DNA of 64,000 nt from positions 62,001-126,000 of the forward strand of contig JALOBX010000004.1 of NCBI GenBank assembly GCA_023228065.1, written 5' to 3'. Both the position numbers and the translations under genes were made by a program. Every line of letters starts with the position of its first letter. Position 1 is the first letter of the stretch. Below are positions 24,252 to 33,001 of this stretch, piece after piece. The notes beneath the pieces were generated by a model. It ran no database searches. It was not told the DNA's origin and saw nothing but the letters and a program-made list of their open reading frames with translations. The stretch comes from Candidatus Pacearchaeota archaeon (lineage in GTDB: Archaea; Nanoarchaeota; Nanoarchaeia; Pacearchaeales; GW2011-AR1).

Positions 24252-24527
24252 TTATTTCCCAAACCAACCAGCAATTTTTTTCCAGAAGGATTGTTTTTCA
24301 ACAACAGGCTCATCAGTGATAATCTCATGCTCTATTTCTGGTTTGTCTTTTATAATTGGAGCTTCCAAAGCCAATTCTTTTATTGCCTCTCTCGCTGCTT
24401 CATCTATAATCGGGCGTGTATAACCCTGATTTATCAATGCAACTGTAAGAGTAGCAAGGGGATAATTTTTTTTGAGATTTTTCTTAATATAATCTACCAA
24501 TTTTCTTCTGGAATTATTATCAACCAT
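24252..24527 (-). CDS. DPANN-type small helical protein, unknown
   Basis: 91 residues. The N-terminal 50 residues form a compact helical domain (RRKLVDYIKKNLKKNYPLAT, then ALINQGYTRPIIDEAAREA) with a UBA-like or short helix-turn-helix shape. An acidic linker follows, and a terminal amphipathic KQSFWKKIAGWFGK might bind membrane. Similar small proteins are common in Woesearchaeota/Pacearchaeota, but no function is established. Confidence 0.6.
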   Translation of the reverse strand: MVDNNSRRKLVDYIKKNLKKNYPLATLTVALINQGYTRPIIDEAAREAIKELALEAPIIKDKPEIEHEIITDEPVVEKQSFWKKIAGWFGK

Positions 24528-24570
24528 GCCTAAACTATATAATTGAGGTTTAAAAAATTAGTTGTTTTGA

Positions 24571-26052
24571 TTATTTTACTTTTATCGGCTTCTGATTTTC
24601 AAAGAAATTGATTGCCTCTTTTAATCTCGGCATGGATTCAGAATAAATTGTAATGAGTTTGTCTCCTTTTTCTAATTTGTCTCCTATGTGATTATACAAA
24701 TAAAGTCCAGCAGACTTATCCATAGGACATCCAGCAAGTCTTGCAAGATAATTTATTTGTTTATTATCAATATCAACAATTTTTCCTGTTTTCTTCATGA
24801 TGATATCTTTAGTAAATTTAGCCATCTTCAACTTGTTTATATTTCCTTTCTGTGCTTTGATAATCTGTTTGAATTTTTCAAAAGCTTTTCCAGATGATAA
24901 AATTTGTTTTGCCATTTCAATTCCCTTTCCTTTTTTTGCCTTACCTGTCATTTCAAATATTTCTCCTGCTAAAAAAACAGATTTATTTTCCAAATCTATT
25001 GGTCTATGTTCAGAACAACTCAATACTTTTATTATATCAATCATTTCAAGAACAGGACCGATACCATTTCCAATTGGCTCGTCTCCTCTTGTTAAAACTA
25101 CTCTCATTTTTTTGTGGAAATGTTTTCCAAGATATTCAAATTTTTTCTTAAGGTTCAGAGCTTTTTCTCTGCTAACCTTAGCAGTCTTTCCATAAGGAAT
25201 ATCAATAAGAATATATTTAGCACCCAAAGCAAGTTTCTTTGACATTATTGATGCAAGCAATTGAGATTCTGGGTCAATATTTAACATTTTTTCTATAGTA
25301 ATTATCTTCTCATCTGCAGGAACAATCTCTAATGAACCTCCCCAAATTAAACATGCTCCAACTTTTTTTATTATAGATTTCAATTCTTTCATAGAAAAAT
25401 CAACTGATGCAACAGTCTCCATTACATCTGCTGTTCCAGCCGCAGTAGTTATTGCTCTGGAAGAAGATTTAGGCATAATTAATCCTCCCGCAGCACAAAT
25501 TGAAACAACAAGGGGAGTTGTTCTATTTCCCGGAATTCCTCCAATAGAATGTTTATCAACAATATATTTTCCTTTAAGATTTAATCTCTGCCCAGAATTT
25601 AATATTGCATTTATCAAATAACCAGTCTCTTGCAGATTCATTCCTTCTTCATACATTGAAGATATGAAAAGAGCAATTTCTGCTTCTGAAAGAGAATTAT
25701 TCACTATGTCCTTAATTATTTCACTAACTTCTGCTTGAGAGAGAACTCCCTTATTCATTTTCTTTTTTATAAAAAGAAGGCTTTTTGGAGAGGGAGACAA
25801 ATCAACATCAACTTTTTGTCCTGGTGAAAGAGCGAGCCGTTCTTTGAGTTCAGATGAAATTGCAATTTCATTTTTTTTAACTAAAGTTGTTGTAGTGTCA
25901 ATAATTGTTGAAACACTCCTTGGATTATTAGAAATTGTTCTTATAAGAATTCTTCCCGAAGTTTTTACTCCGATTAAATTTGCAGTATCCTCATTTAACA
26001 TTGCTACAGGAATTCCTGTAGACCATTTCAAAATTTTTACTTTTAATTCCAT
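24571..26052 (-). CDS. deoA: AMP phosphorylase (thymidine phosphorylase family)
   Basis: 493 residues, the length of archaeal AMP phosphorylase. An N-terminal beta-barrel extension (1-85) absent from bacterial thymidine phosphorylase precedes the core, which contains VDKHSIGGIPGNRTTPLV, AITTAAGTADVMET and CLIWGGSLEIVPAD. The enzyme converts AMP and phosphate to adenine and ribose-1,5-bisphosphate, the first step of the archaeal nucleoside/pentose-bisphosphate pathway. The second enzyme is encoded at 44587-45402. No type III RuBisCO is in the window. Confidence 0.93.
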   Translation of the reverse strand: MELKVKILKWSTGIPVAMLNEDTANLIGVKTSGRILIRTISNNPRSVSTIIDTTTTLVKKNEIAISSELKERLALSPGQKVDVDLSPSPKSLLFIKKKMNKGVLSQAEVSEIIKDIVNNSLSEAEIALFISSMYEEGMNLQETGYLINAILNSGQRLNLKGKYIVDKHSIGGIPGNRTTPLVVSICAAGGLIMPKSSSRAITTAAGTADVMETVASVDFSMKELKSIIKKVGACLIWGGSLEIVPADEKIITIEKMLNIDPESQLLASIMSKKLALGAKYILIDIPYGKTAKVSREKALNLKKKFEYLGKHFHKKMRVVLTRGDEPIGNGIGPVLEMIDIIKVLSCSEHRPIDLENKSVFLAGEIFEMTGKAKKGKGIEMAKQILSSGKAFEKFKQIIKAQKGNINKLKMAKFTKDIIMKKTGKIVDIDNKQINYLARLAGCPMDKSAGLYLYNHIGDKLEKGDKLITIYSESMPRLKEAINFFENQKPIKVK

Positions 26053-26093
26053 CTCTCTTTATAATGTAAAAGAAAAATTATTTTTATATTTAC

Positions 26094-27131
26094 CTATTTC
26101 TCTTCTGACTTTAAAACTGATGGGGCAGATTTATTCTTAAACAATTCCATAACAATAATCATATAAGCAATTATTAAAGGACCAAGTATAAATCCTAATA
26201 TCCCAAACATTAGGAAACCGCCAATCATCCCTATTAAAATTAATATCATTGGAAGTTTTGCTTTCTTTGAAACAAGAATTGGTCTGATTAAATAATCTGA
26301 AAAAGAAGCAATAAATGTAAATACAAGAATTCCAATTGCGGAAAAAGAATTTCCTCCAATAAGAAGAAATATTGCTGCAGGAACTCCAACTAAAGATGGA
26401 CCCAGTATTGGAAGAATACCAACAATTAGTGCGATTATCGAAAGAACAAACGCATTTGGAACTTGAAATAAAAATAAACCAATTCCTAGAATTGTACCCT
26501 GAATTAATCCGATTATAACATATCCATAAAGAACAGAAAAAGTTATGTCTCTAGTAGATTCAAATAATCTTTTTTCTATCTCTTTAGAAAAGGGCAGGAT
26601 CCCTCTAAGATATTCAACCATTTCTTTTTTCTCCTTAAGAGTATAAAATAAAGTAAAAAAGATAACAAAAATATTTAGAAGTATTACTGGAAAGTTAAGT
26701 AATATATCAGAAAGATAAGTCATTAATGAGCTTGTTAGTTTAGTTATAAAATTGTTAATTGTGAGAGATGCTTGTTGAGAAAATGCTTCTGATGCGAATA
26801 AGGAAGGAAAAATATTTTTTATAGGAGTAACTACATCTAATTGCTGTGATGCAACAAAAAGTTTGATAGATTCATCGATAATTATTGGAGTAAAAAACCA
26901 AAGAGGAACTATTATTCCAAGAAGCAAGATAGCACAAATGATAATTGCTGGAAAATTTTTTAATTTTGTCAGTTTGAATATCCAATTATAAAGAGGAGAA
27001 AACATAAAAGCGAGTATGAATCCGAATAAGATAGAAAGAAGTATTGGTTTAAGCAAAAAGAAAGATAAGACAATCAAAGTTGCAAATATTAATGTTGTAA
27101 TAACTCTTCTAATATATACATTATCTTCCAT
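26094..27131 (-). CDS. AI-2E family membrane protein
   Basis: 345 residues from ATG 27131 (MEDNVYIRRV). A longer open frame starts at 27395, but the extra 88 residues are Cys/Phe-rich and overlap the divergent promoter and gene, so they are rejected. About eight membrane helices, with a central extracytoplasmic coiled part (about 80-130) and the family motif near the end, GVPAAIFLLIGGN...FLMFGILGFILGPLI. Members include AI-2 and Na+/H+ exporters; the substrate here is not known. Confidence 0.85.
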   Translation of the reverse strand: MEDNVYIRRVITTLIFATLIVLSFFLLKPILLSILFGFILAFMFSPLYNWIFKLTKLKNFPAIIICAILLLGIIVPLWFFTPIIIDESIKLFVASQQLDVVTPIKNIFPSLFASEAFSQQASLTINNFITKLTSSLMTYLSDILLNFPVILLNIFVIFFTLFYTLKEKKEMVEYLRGILPFSKEIEKRLFESTRDITFSVLYGYVIIGLIQGTILGIGLFLFQVPNAFVLSIIALIVGILPILGPSLVGVPAAIFLLIGGNSFSAIGILVFTFIASFSDYLIRPILVSKKAKLPMILILIGMIGGFLMFGILGFILGPLIIAYMIIVMELFKNKSAPSVLKSEEK

Positions 27132-27204
27132 AAGCAAATAAAGAACATCAAATTTAAAAAGTCTTCTATAAAACCTCCGTCGATAAAGGTGGGGGGAGAG
27201 AAAA

Positions 27205-27214
27205 GATTTATAAG
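27205..27214 (+). promoter_or_regulatory. TATA box for the gene at 27237
   Basis: GATTTATAAG is 23-32 bases before the ATG at 27237 and lies in the divergent gap shared with the AI-2E family gene. Confidence 0.5.
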
Positions 27215-27236
27215 TAAAATTTGACAAAAAGATTTT

Positions 27237-27944
27237 ATGAACTTTATAAAAAAAATTTTTGATAAAAAAATTGATGAAAGTGTTCATTTGCAATTTCAAA
27301 AATTCAGCAGAGGAGATTTTACAAACAGAGCAATTATTTCTGCAAAGAATTCTTCCGGAAAATATACAATAAATACAACATCTGAATTTGCTCACGATTT
27401 TGTTAATATTTTAGCGAAAAAGCTTGGAGGAAATAAAACAAAAATTACAGGTTCTATAATAAGCACTGGAGATTTAAAGGGGGAATTGGAATTTAAGAGT
27501 ATTAAACAATTTCAAGGAGTGAAGAATTATTCAATTGAGGGGGAGATGTCTGGAAATGAGATTATTGATTTAATGAAAAAATTCCCAAAAAATTTCTTTG
27601 CTCTTAGTTTTTCTGTAAATGATGATTTAGTAAAAATAAAACCAAAAGCTCCAAAATCAGGAAAGCCGAGTTCAAAAGGAGAAGAAGCTCCAAAGGCTGA
27701 TTTTTGCAAATTTATCACAAAAAATAAGGAAATTGTCCAAAGTTTTATTTTTGAAAAGCCTGATTTTAAGACTGCCTCTGTGATTCATACTTTTGCTATT
27801 GATTCAATTGTAATCCCCAATGAGCTGAAAAATGAAAAAGATTTTGCAATAGTTCGTGAAAAATCCTTAAGAAAGGGAAAGATAATCAGAAAGGCAATTA
27901 TTGATGATAAAGAGATAGTTAGCGAGATAGAATTTGAAGCGTAA
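27237..27944 (+). CDS. Protein of unknown function, upstream of the ribosomal cluster
   Basis: 235 residues, soluble. The first half is beta-rich (SVHLQFQKFSRGDF, TKITGSIISTGDLKGELEF). A Pro/Lys/Ser linker occupies about 138-155, and the second half contains VIHTFAIDSIVIPNEL and LRKGKIIRKAIIDDKEI. No enzyme motif was seen. It lies 86 bases before rpl3 on the same strand and may belong to a DPANN-specific family; that is inference. Confidence 0.6.
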   Translation: MNFIKKIFDKKIDESVHLQFQKFSRGDFTNRAIISAKNSSGKYTINTTSEFAHDFVNILAKKLGGNKTKITGSIISTGDLKGELEFKSIKQFQGVKNYSIEGEMSGNEIIDLMKKFPKNFFALSFSVNDDLVKIKPKAPKSGKPSSKGEEAPKADFCKFITKNKEIVQSFIFEKPDFKTASVIHTFAIDSIVIPNELKNEKDFAIVREKSLRKGKIIRKAIIDDKEIVSEIEFEA

Positions 27945-27947
27945 GAA

Positions 27948-27957
27948 GATTTAAAAA
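27948..27957 (+). promoter_or_regulatory. TATA box of the large ribosomal operon
   Basis: GATTTAAAAA follows the preceding stop closely and lies about 75 bases before the rpl3 ATG. The leader of about 50 bases contains an out-of-frame ATG at 27997 that opens a 31-codon frame overlapping the start of rpl3. Confidence 0.45.
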
Positions 27958-28030
27958 CACCTTTTTTCTACATATTTTATCCAGGGTAGAAATAAAATGA
28001 TAATTTCCGCATTATTGAAAAATATAAGAA

Positions 28031-28966
28031 ATGGCAGCACCGAAATCACCAAGAAAAGGAAGTTTACAATATTGGCCAAGAAAAAGGGCTAAAAAGTATT
28101 TGCCTAGTCCGAACTGGAAAGCAATAAAATCTGATTCTGCAAAACCTCAAGGATTTATTTGTTATAAAGCTGGAATGGCTTCTGCTTTTGTTAAAGATGA
28201 GAGTGCTGATTCTATGACAAAAGGGAAAAAAATTATTATTCCAGTTACAATTATTGAATGCCCTTCAATGAAAATATTGTCTGCAAGATTTTACAAAAAT
28301 GGAAAGGTTGCAAAAGATGTTCTTGCTGAAAATTTAGATAAGGCATTAAAAAGAAAATTAAAACTTCCAAAAGTTCATGCAAAAGGAGATTTGGAAGGAA
28401 GTTATGATGATGTAAGAATTATATGCTATTCTACTGTAAGAAAAACAGGGATTAAGACCACCCCTGATTTAAGTGAAATTGCTCTTGGTGGAAGTTATGA
28501 AGACAAAATTAAGTTTATTAAAGAAAATATAGGAAAAGAAATTTCTATTTCAAGTGTTTTTGAAAAAGGAAAATCAATTGATGTTAGAGGATTAACAAAG
28601 GGAAAAGGACTTGTTGGTCCAGTAAAAAGATTTGGAATTACATTAAAACAGCATAAATCTGAAAAAGGACAAAGACGTCCTGGAAGTTTAGGTCCGTGGC
28701 AGCCAAGAAGAGTTAGTTTTAGAGCTCCCCAAGCAGGACAACTTGGTATGTTTACAAGAGTTTCTTACAATAACAAAATAGTTGATATGGGAAAGGGTGA
28801 AGGCAAATTCAAAAATATAAAAAATTATGGAGAGATTAAAACAGATTATATTTTATTAAGTGGAAGTGTTCAGGGAACTGCAATGAGGCAATTATTGCTT
28901 ACTACTCCATTAAGAGAAACTAAAAAACAAAAGAAAAAAAATTATGAGGTATTGGAGATAAGATGA
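28031..28966 (+). CDS. rpl3: Ribosomal protein uL3
   Basis: 311 residues, shorter than the usual archaeal 330-350. Recognised by RKGSLQYWPRKRAKK at the start and the peptidyl-transferase loop RGLTKGKGLVGPVKRFGI...KSEKGQRRPGSLGPWQPRR. uL3 is an early assembly protein close to the catalytic centre. It is the first gene of the ribosomal operon and overlaps rpl4 by four bases. Confidence 0.97.
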   Translation: MAAPKSPRKGSLQYWPRKRAKKYLPSPNWKAIKSDSAKPQGFICYKAGMASAFVKDESADSMTKGKKIIIPVTIIECPSMKILSARFYKNGKVAKDVLAENLDKALKRKLKLPKVHAKGDLEGSYDDVRIICYSTVRKTGIKTTPDLSEIALGGSYEDKIKFIKENIGKEISISSVFEKGKSIDVRGLTKGKGLVGPVKRFGITLKQHKSEKGQRRPGSLGPWQPRRVSFRAPQAGQLGMFTRVSYNNKIVDMGKGEGKFKNIKNYGEIKTDYILLSGSVQGTAMRQLLLTTPLRETKKQKKKNYEVLEIR

Positions 28967-29754
28967 AAACACAAATATTAGACATTCATGGAAAAAAAGG
29001 AAAAGAAATAACTCTTCCTAGTTTTTTCTCTGAAAAAGTTAGAGAAGACATTGTTGCTAAAGTTTTGGAAGCTAAAAAAATAAGACAGCCTTATGCTCCT
29101 TCTCCTATTGCAGGACAATTTGCTGCATGCGGTAAACTTCAGCACACAAGAAAAGTTTGGAAAACAACACAGGGAAAAGGAATTTCAAGAAATCCAAGAA
29201 AGATTATGTCAAGAAGAGGAAGCCAATTCAACTGGGTTGGTGCAGAAATTCCAAATGCAAGAGGCGGAAGAAAAGTTCATCCACCAACAGTTGCTTCTAT
29301 GATTAATACTAAATGCATAAACAAAAAAGAAATGAAGATTGCATTAAAATCAGCATTAAGCGCTACTGCAAATGAAAAACTTGTAAGCAATAAATATGAA
29401 AGATTAAATGACAAGAAAATTTCTGGACTTCCTTTTATAGTAGAAGGAAAAATTGTTTCTTTGAGAACAAAAGATTTAATTTTAAGTTTAAAGAATATTT
29501 TGGGAGAACTATCTGAAGTAGCTTTGAAACAAAGAAAAATAAGAAGTGGAATTGGAAAATTAAGAGGAAGAAAACACAAAAAAAATGCAGGAGTTCTTCT
29601 TGTTATTGGAAATAAAGAAAAAATAAAAACAAATGTTATTGAAGTTAAGAAAGCCAAGGGATTAAATGTTACTGACTTAGCAAATGGTGGAGTTGGAAGA
29701 CTTACAATTTATACTGAAGAGGCAATTAAAGAATTAGGAGAAAGAATCAGATGA
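28963..29754 (+). CDS. rpl4: Ribosomal protein uL4
   Basis: 263 residues. Motifs QPYAPSPIAGQFAACGKLQH and WKTTQGKGISRNPRKIMSRR mark the extended loop that lines the peptide exit tunnel. The later VGRLTIYTEEAIKELGERI ends the globular domain. Overlaps both rpl3 and rpl23 by four bases. Confidence 0.97.
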   Translation: MKTQILDIHGKKGKEITLPSFFSEKVREDIVAKVLEAKKIRQPYAPSPIAGQFAACGKLQHTRKVWKTTQGKGISRNPRKIMSRRGSQFNWVGAEIPNARGGRKVHPPTVASMINTKCINKKEMKIALKSALSATANEKLVSNKYERLNDKKISGLPFIVEGKIVSLRTKDLILSLKNILGELSEVALKQRKIRSGIGKLRGRKHKKNAGVLLVIGNKEKIKTNVIEVKKAKGLNVTDLANGGVGRLTIYTEEAIKELGERIR

Positions 29755-29993
29755 ATATCAAACCGATTGTAACAGAAAAAGCAGTAATGCTTATTGAAAG
29801 CCAGAATGTTTTGGAATTTACAACTGAAAAAGAAAGAACAAAAACAGAAATAAAAAATGAAATTGAAAATATATTCAAAATTAAAATTGATAAAATAAGA
29901 ACAAGAGTTCATGGAAACAAGAAATATGTTTATGTTAAATTAAAAAAAGAATTTCCAGCTATTGATGTAGCTACGAAATTAGGATTAATATAA
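29751..29993 (+). CDS. rpl23: Ribosomal protein uL23
   Basis: 80 residues, normal for archaea. The sequence IKPIVTEKAVMLIE and the IDKIRTRVHGNKKYVYVKL core are typical. uL23 sits at the tunnel exit and docks SRP and the translocon. It starts within the last bases of rpl4 and ends four bases before rpl2. Confidence 0.95.
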   Translation: MNIKPIVTEKAVMLIESQNVLEFTTEKERTKTEIKNEIENIFKIKIDKIRTRVHGNKKYVYVKLKKEFPAIDVATKLGLI

Positions 29994-29997
29994 TAAA

Positions 29998-30699
29998 ATG
30001 GGTAAAAGAATAATTCAACAGGCACGAGGACACGGAAGTTTTAGTTATAGAGTTAAAAGAACCGCTTTTAAATACAAGTTGAAATATCCAAGAGTATTAA
30101 CTGGAGAAGGAACAGTTGTATTATTAATGCACTCTGCAGGACATTCTGCTCCACTAGCAAAAGTAAGATACAATCAAGAAATATTTTATATCCCTGCATG
30201 CAAAGGAATGATTGAAGGACAAAAAATAAGTTTTGGAGGAAATGAAATCAAGGACGGGAATATTTTAATGCTTAAAGATATTCCAGTAAAAACTCCGATA
30301 TATTGTATAGAATCAAGACCTGGAGACGGAGGAATTTTTATAAAAACTGCAGGGAGCAGTGCAATTGTAAATAGAATCACAGAAAATAAAGCTTTTATTT
30401 TAATGCCCTCAAAGAAAGAAAAAGAATTTAATCCGAGATGCAGAGCAATTATAGGAACAATTGCTGGAGCAGGAAGATTAGACAAGCCACTTGTAAAAGC
30501 AGGCAAGAATTTTTATATTAAAAAAGCAAGAAATAAATTATGGCCGAGGACATCTGCTCTTAAGATGAATGTAATAGACCATCCATTTGGTTCTGGTAGA
30601 GGAAAGAGAATCAAGAGTAAGATTGCTAAGAGAAACGCTCCTGCTGGAGCAAGAGTAGGATTGTTAAGACCAAGAAGAACAGGAAGGACAAAGAAATAA
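29998..30699 (+). CDS. rpl2: Ribosomal protein uL2
   Basis: 233 residues. Identified by GKRIIQQARGHGSFSYRVK, the SH3-like core, and the C-terminal HPFGSGRGKRIKSK. In uL2 of many species a histidine in GGxxHPH is conserved; here the segment reads VIDHPFGSGRG. It supports peptidyl-transferase assembly. The next gene does not follow directly: a 32-codon frame fills the gap to uS19. Confidence 0.96.
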   Translation: MGKRIIQQARGHGSFSYRVKRTAFKYKLKYPRVLTGEGTVVLLMHSAGHSAPLAKVRYNQEIFYIPACKGMIEGQKISFGGNEIKDGNILMLKDIPVKTPIYCIESRPGDGGIFIKTAGSSAIVNRITENKAFILMPSKKEKEFNPRCRAIIGTIAGAGRLDKPLVKAGKNFYIKKARNKLWPRTSALKMNVIDHPFGSGRGKRIKSKIAKRNAPAGARVGLLRPRRTGRTKK

Positions 30700-30700
30700 A

Positions 30701-30799
30701 ATGACAGAAAATAAATTTTCACTGCAGACAGGAAGTCAGCCGTTCATTCGACAAAGTCAAATGACAGTACAAATACAGAACCAAGGAGGTTTTGCATAA
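30701..30799 (+). CDS. 32-codon frame coupled to rps19
   Basis: ATG 30701 lies one base after the rpl2 stop, and the frame ends QGGFA-stop with TAA 30797-30799 overlapping the uS19 ATG at 30799. The junction GGAGGTTTTGCATAATG is nearly identical to those at 5661-5679 and 42582-42600. The peptide is Gln-rich and not recognisable. It probably keeps ribosomes moving from rpl2 into rps19; a functional peptide is possible but unsupported. Confidence 0.5.
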   Translation: MTENKFSLQTGSQPFIRQSQMTVQIQNQGGFA

Positions 30800-31200
30800 T
30801 GACACCAATAGAATCAACAAAGAAACAGGCAACATACCGAGGAAAAACAATTGAAGAATTGAAAACTCTTGGAGTTAGAGAATTTGCAAAACTGACAAAA
30901 TCTAGAACAAGAAGAGCTCTTCTTAGACAATTCCAAGAGATTGAAGATTTTGCAAGCAGAGCAAAAAAGAAATTAGAAAATAATAAACAAATTAGAACTC
31001 ACAAGAGAGGAGTAATTGTTGTCCCACAAATGGTTGGTATGAAAATACAAATTTACAATGGGCATGAATTTGTTCCTGCAGAAATTACTACACAAATGCT
31101 TGGACATAGATTAGGAGAATTTTCATTAACAAGAGGAAAAGTTAAGCATGGAAGTGCTGGATTAGGTTCGACAAAAAGTTCCAAGACTGCTAAAAAATAA
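30799..31200 (+). CDS. rps19: Ribosomal protein uS19
   Basis: 133 residues. Motifs KTHKRG-type (IRTHKRGVIVVPQMVG), IYNGHEFVPAEI and GHRLGEFSLTRGKVKHGSAG identify uS19, a head protein of the small subunit. Its start overlaps the stop of a 32-codon upstream frame, with GGAGG as ribosome site. Confidence 0.96.
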   Translation: MTPIESTKKQATYRGKTIEELKTLGVREFAKLTKSRTRRALLRQFQEIEDFASRAKKKLENNKQIRTHKRGVIVVPQMVGMKIQIYNGHEFVPAEITTQMLGHRLGEFSLTRGKVKHGSAGLGSTKSSKTAKK

Positions 31201-31207
31201 ATAAAAA

Positions 31208-31807
31208 ATGACAGAGAAAAATTACAACCCACAACAGAGAACAAGCAAGACAATGAAGAAGCAACAGAATGTTGACAAGACAACAGAGATAGTGGATACT
31301 AAAAAGATTGAAGATAAAAAACAAGAAACAAAAGTTGAAGAAAAGAAAGAGAAAAAAATTGAACAGAAGAGAATAAAAAAAGATGAAGCAGTAGTTAACG
31401 GGATAAGTCTTCCTATCTCAACAAAAGATTCAGTTGCAATTTGTAAATTCATAAGACACAAATCAATTGACAAAGCAATTTCAGACTTGGAAGAAGTTTC
31501 AAAATTAAAGAAAGCAATTCCTATGAGTGGAGAAATCCCGCACAGAAAAGGAAAAGGAATGATGGCTGGAAGATATATGACAAAACCTGTTGGATTTTTT
31601 ATAAGATTGTTAAAAGATTTAAAATCAAATGCTAATGCAAATGGATTAGATGAACCAATCATTGTTGAATCTGTTCCAAACAGAGCTTCACGCCCTTATG
31701 GAAGATTTGGCTCTGTAAAAAGAAAAAGAACTCATATCAAAGTGAGAGCAGTTGAAAAAAGCAAATTAAAACAAAATAAGAAAAAGAAAACTGGAGGAAA
31801 GAATTAG
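31208..31807 (+). CDS. rpl22: Ribosomal protein uL22 with long charged N-terminus
   Basis: 199 residues, about 45 more than usual. The first 65 are low-complexity Lys/Glu/Gln. The conserved part begins near VVNGISLPISTKDSVAICKF and includes KAIPMSGEIPHRKGKGMMAGRYM and the exit-tunnel loop NRASRPYGRFGSVKRKRTH. A shorter start at the internal MKKQQN is possible. Ends directly against rps3. Confidence 0.93.
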   Translation: MTEKNYNPQQRTSKTMKKQQNVDKTTEIVDTKKIEDKKQETKVEEKKEKKIEQKRIKKDEAVVNGISLPISTKDSVAICKFIRHKSIDKAISDLEEVSKLKKAIPMSGEIPHRKGKGMMAGRYMTKPVGFFIRLLKDLKSNANANGLDEPIIVESVPNRASRPYGRFGSVKRKRTHIKVRAVEKSKLKQNKKKKTGGKN

Positions 31808-32482
31808 ATGGAAGAAAGAAATACTGTAAAATTTAAGAAAGATGAATTTGCTATCAAGGAACATATTAAAATGGTTCTTGGAAAAGGAAAAATAAGCAAA
31901 GTAAGAATAGAGTATACTCCTGTTGGAGAAAAAGTAATTGTATCAACAAACAAGCCAGGATTAGTAATTGGTAAGAGAGGAGAAAAAATAGAAGAGCTTA
32001 CAGATTTGCTAAAAACAAAATTCAAGTTAGAAAATCCAAGAGTTGAAATTGAAGAAATAACACGCCCAGAATTTGATGCTCAAATAGTTGCTGATGAGAT
32101 TGCATTGGGATTAGAAAGACTTGGACCTATGAAATTTAAAGTTCTTGCATACAAAAGTTTGCAGAGGGTAATGAATGCAGGAGCATTAGGAGTTGAAATT
32201 GTATTGGGGGGAAAACTTCCAAGCTCAAGAGCGAAGTCATGGAGATTCTCGCAAGGATATTTAAGAAAGATAGGAGATAGTGCAAAAGTAGTTGATAGAG
32301 CAAAAGCAGTTGCCCAGACAAAACCAGGAACAATTGGGATAAAAGTCAGCATACTCTCTCCAGATGCAATTTTGAAGGACAGATTAGATTTGAATAAAGG
32401 AGTTGTTGATAAAATGATAATGAATTCAATTCAAGAAGAAATCGAAGAAAAAACAGAAAAAAAAGTTAGGAGAAAGAAATGA
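31808..32482 (+). CDS. rps3: Ribosomal protein uS3
   Basis: 224 residues. The KH domain has VSTNKPGLVIGKRGEKIEEL, and the C-terminal domain includes LGGKLPSSRAKSWRFSQGYL and GTIGIKVSILSPDA. uS3 lines the mRNA entry channel. The stop overlaps the uL29 start by four bases. Confidence 0.96.
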   Translation: MEERNTVKFKKDEFAIKEHIKMVLGKGKISKVRIEYTPVGEKVIVSTNKPGLVIGKRGEKIEELTDLLKTKFKLENPRVEIEEITRPEFDAQIVADEIALGLERLGPMKFKVLAYKSLQRVMNAGALGVEIVLGGKLPSSRAKSWRFSQGYLRKIGDSAKVVDRAKAVAQTKPGTIGIKVSILSPDAILKDRLDLNKGVVDKMIMNSIQEEIEEKTEKKVRRKK

Positions 32483-32673
32483 AACATAAAGATATTCAGA
32501 AGATGAGCCACGACGAAAGAATGAAAAAAATGGAAGAATTAAAATTTGAACTTGTAAAAGCAAAAGCAGGAGCTGCAAAAACAGGAAGCTCAAAAATAAA
32601 AGAAATCAAAAAAATAATTGCAAGAATATTAACACTCAACAACCAAAAAATAAAGGGAGTTGAGAATAGGTAA
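32479..32673 (+). CDS. rpl29: Ribosomal protein uL29
   Basis: 64 residues, two helices: MSHDERMKKMEELKFELVKA and a second with IKEIKKIIARILTLNNQK. It lies at the tunnel exit next to uL23. Position between rps3 and the eIF1 gene is the normal archaeal order. Confidence 0.92.
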   Translation: MKHKDIQKMSHDERMKKMEELKFELVKAKAGAAKTGSSKIKEIKKIIARILTLNNQKIKGVENR

Positions 32674-32675
32674 AC

Positions 32676-32969
32676 ATGGATATATGCCTAAAGTGCGGCT
32701 TGCCAAAACAAGCTTGTGTTTGCGAAAAAATCGCTAAGGGTTCGCAAAAGATAAAAGTGACTACCGACAAGAAAAGGTACGGAAAGATAGTCACCATTGT
32801 AAGTGGACTTGATGGAGTTGACGTCAAGGAAATCGCAACAGCTCTGAAAAATGGGCTTGCATGCGGGGGAACTTACAGAAACAATGAAGTGGAACTTCAG
32901 GGAGATCACAGGAAAAGAATAAAAGACGTTCTTGTGAAACTCGGATTTTCACCTGAATCGATAGATTAA
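32676..32969 (+). CDS. sui1: Translation initiation factor eIF1 (SUI1)
   Basis: 97 residues. A short N-terminal zinc-like segment (CLKCGLPKQACVCE) precedes the SUI1 fold with YGKIVTIVSGLDGVDVKEIA, CGGTYRNNEVELQGDHRK and VLVKLGF. It enforces correct start-codon choice on the small subunit. In many archaea the RNase P protein gene rnp1 follows; here only 32 non-coding bases separate it from uS17. Confidence 0.94.
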   Translation: MDICLKCGLPKQACVCEKIAKGSQKIKVTTDKKRYGKIVTIVSGLDGVDVKEIATALKNGLACGGTYRNNEVELQGDHRKRIKDVLVKLGFSPESID

Positions 32970-33001
32970 CAAACACAGAACAAAAGAGAAGAGAAGATAA
33001 A

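Noticed and set aside
27132..27395. N-terminal extension of the AI-2E family protein
   Set aside because: The added residues are Cys/Phe-rich, overlap the divergent gene at 27237 and its TATA box, and precede a good start at 27131.
27997..28092. 31-codon frame overlapping the start of rpl3
   Set aside because: Out of frame with rpl3 and without a ribosome site or the shared junction; probably chance, though it lies in the leader.
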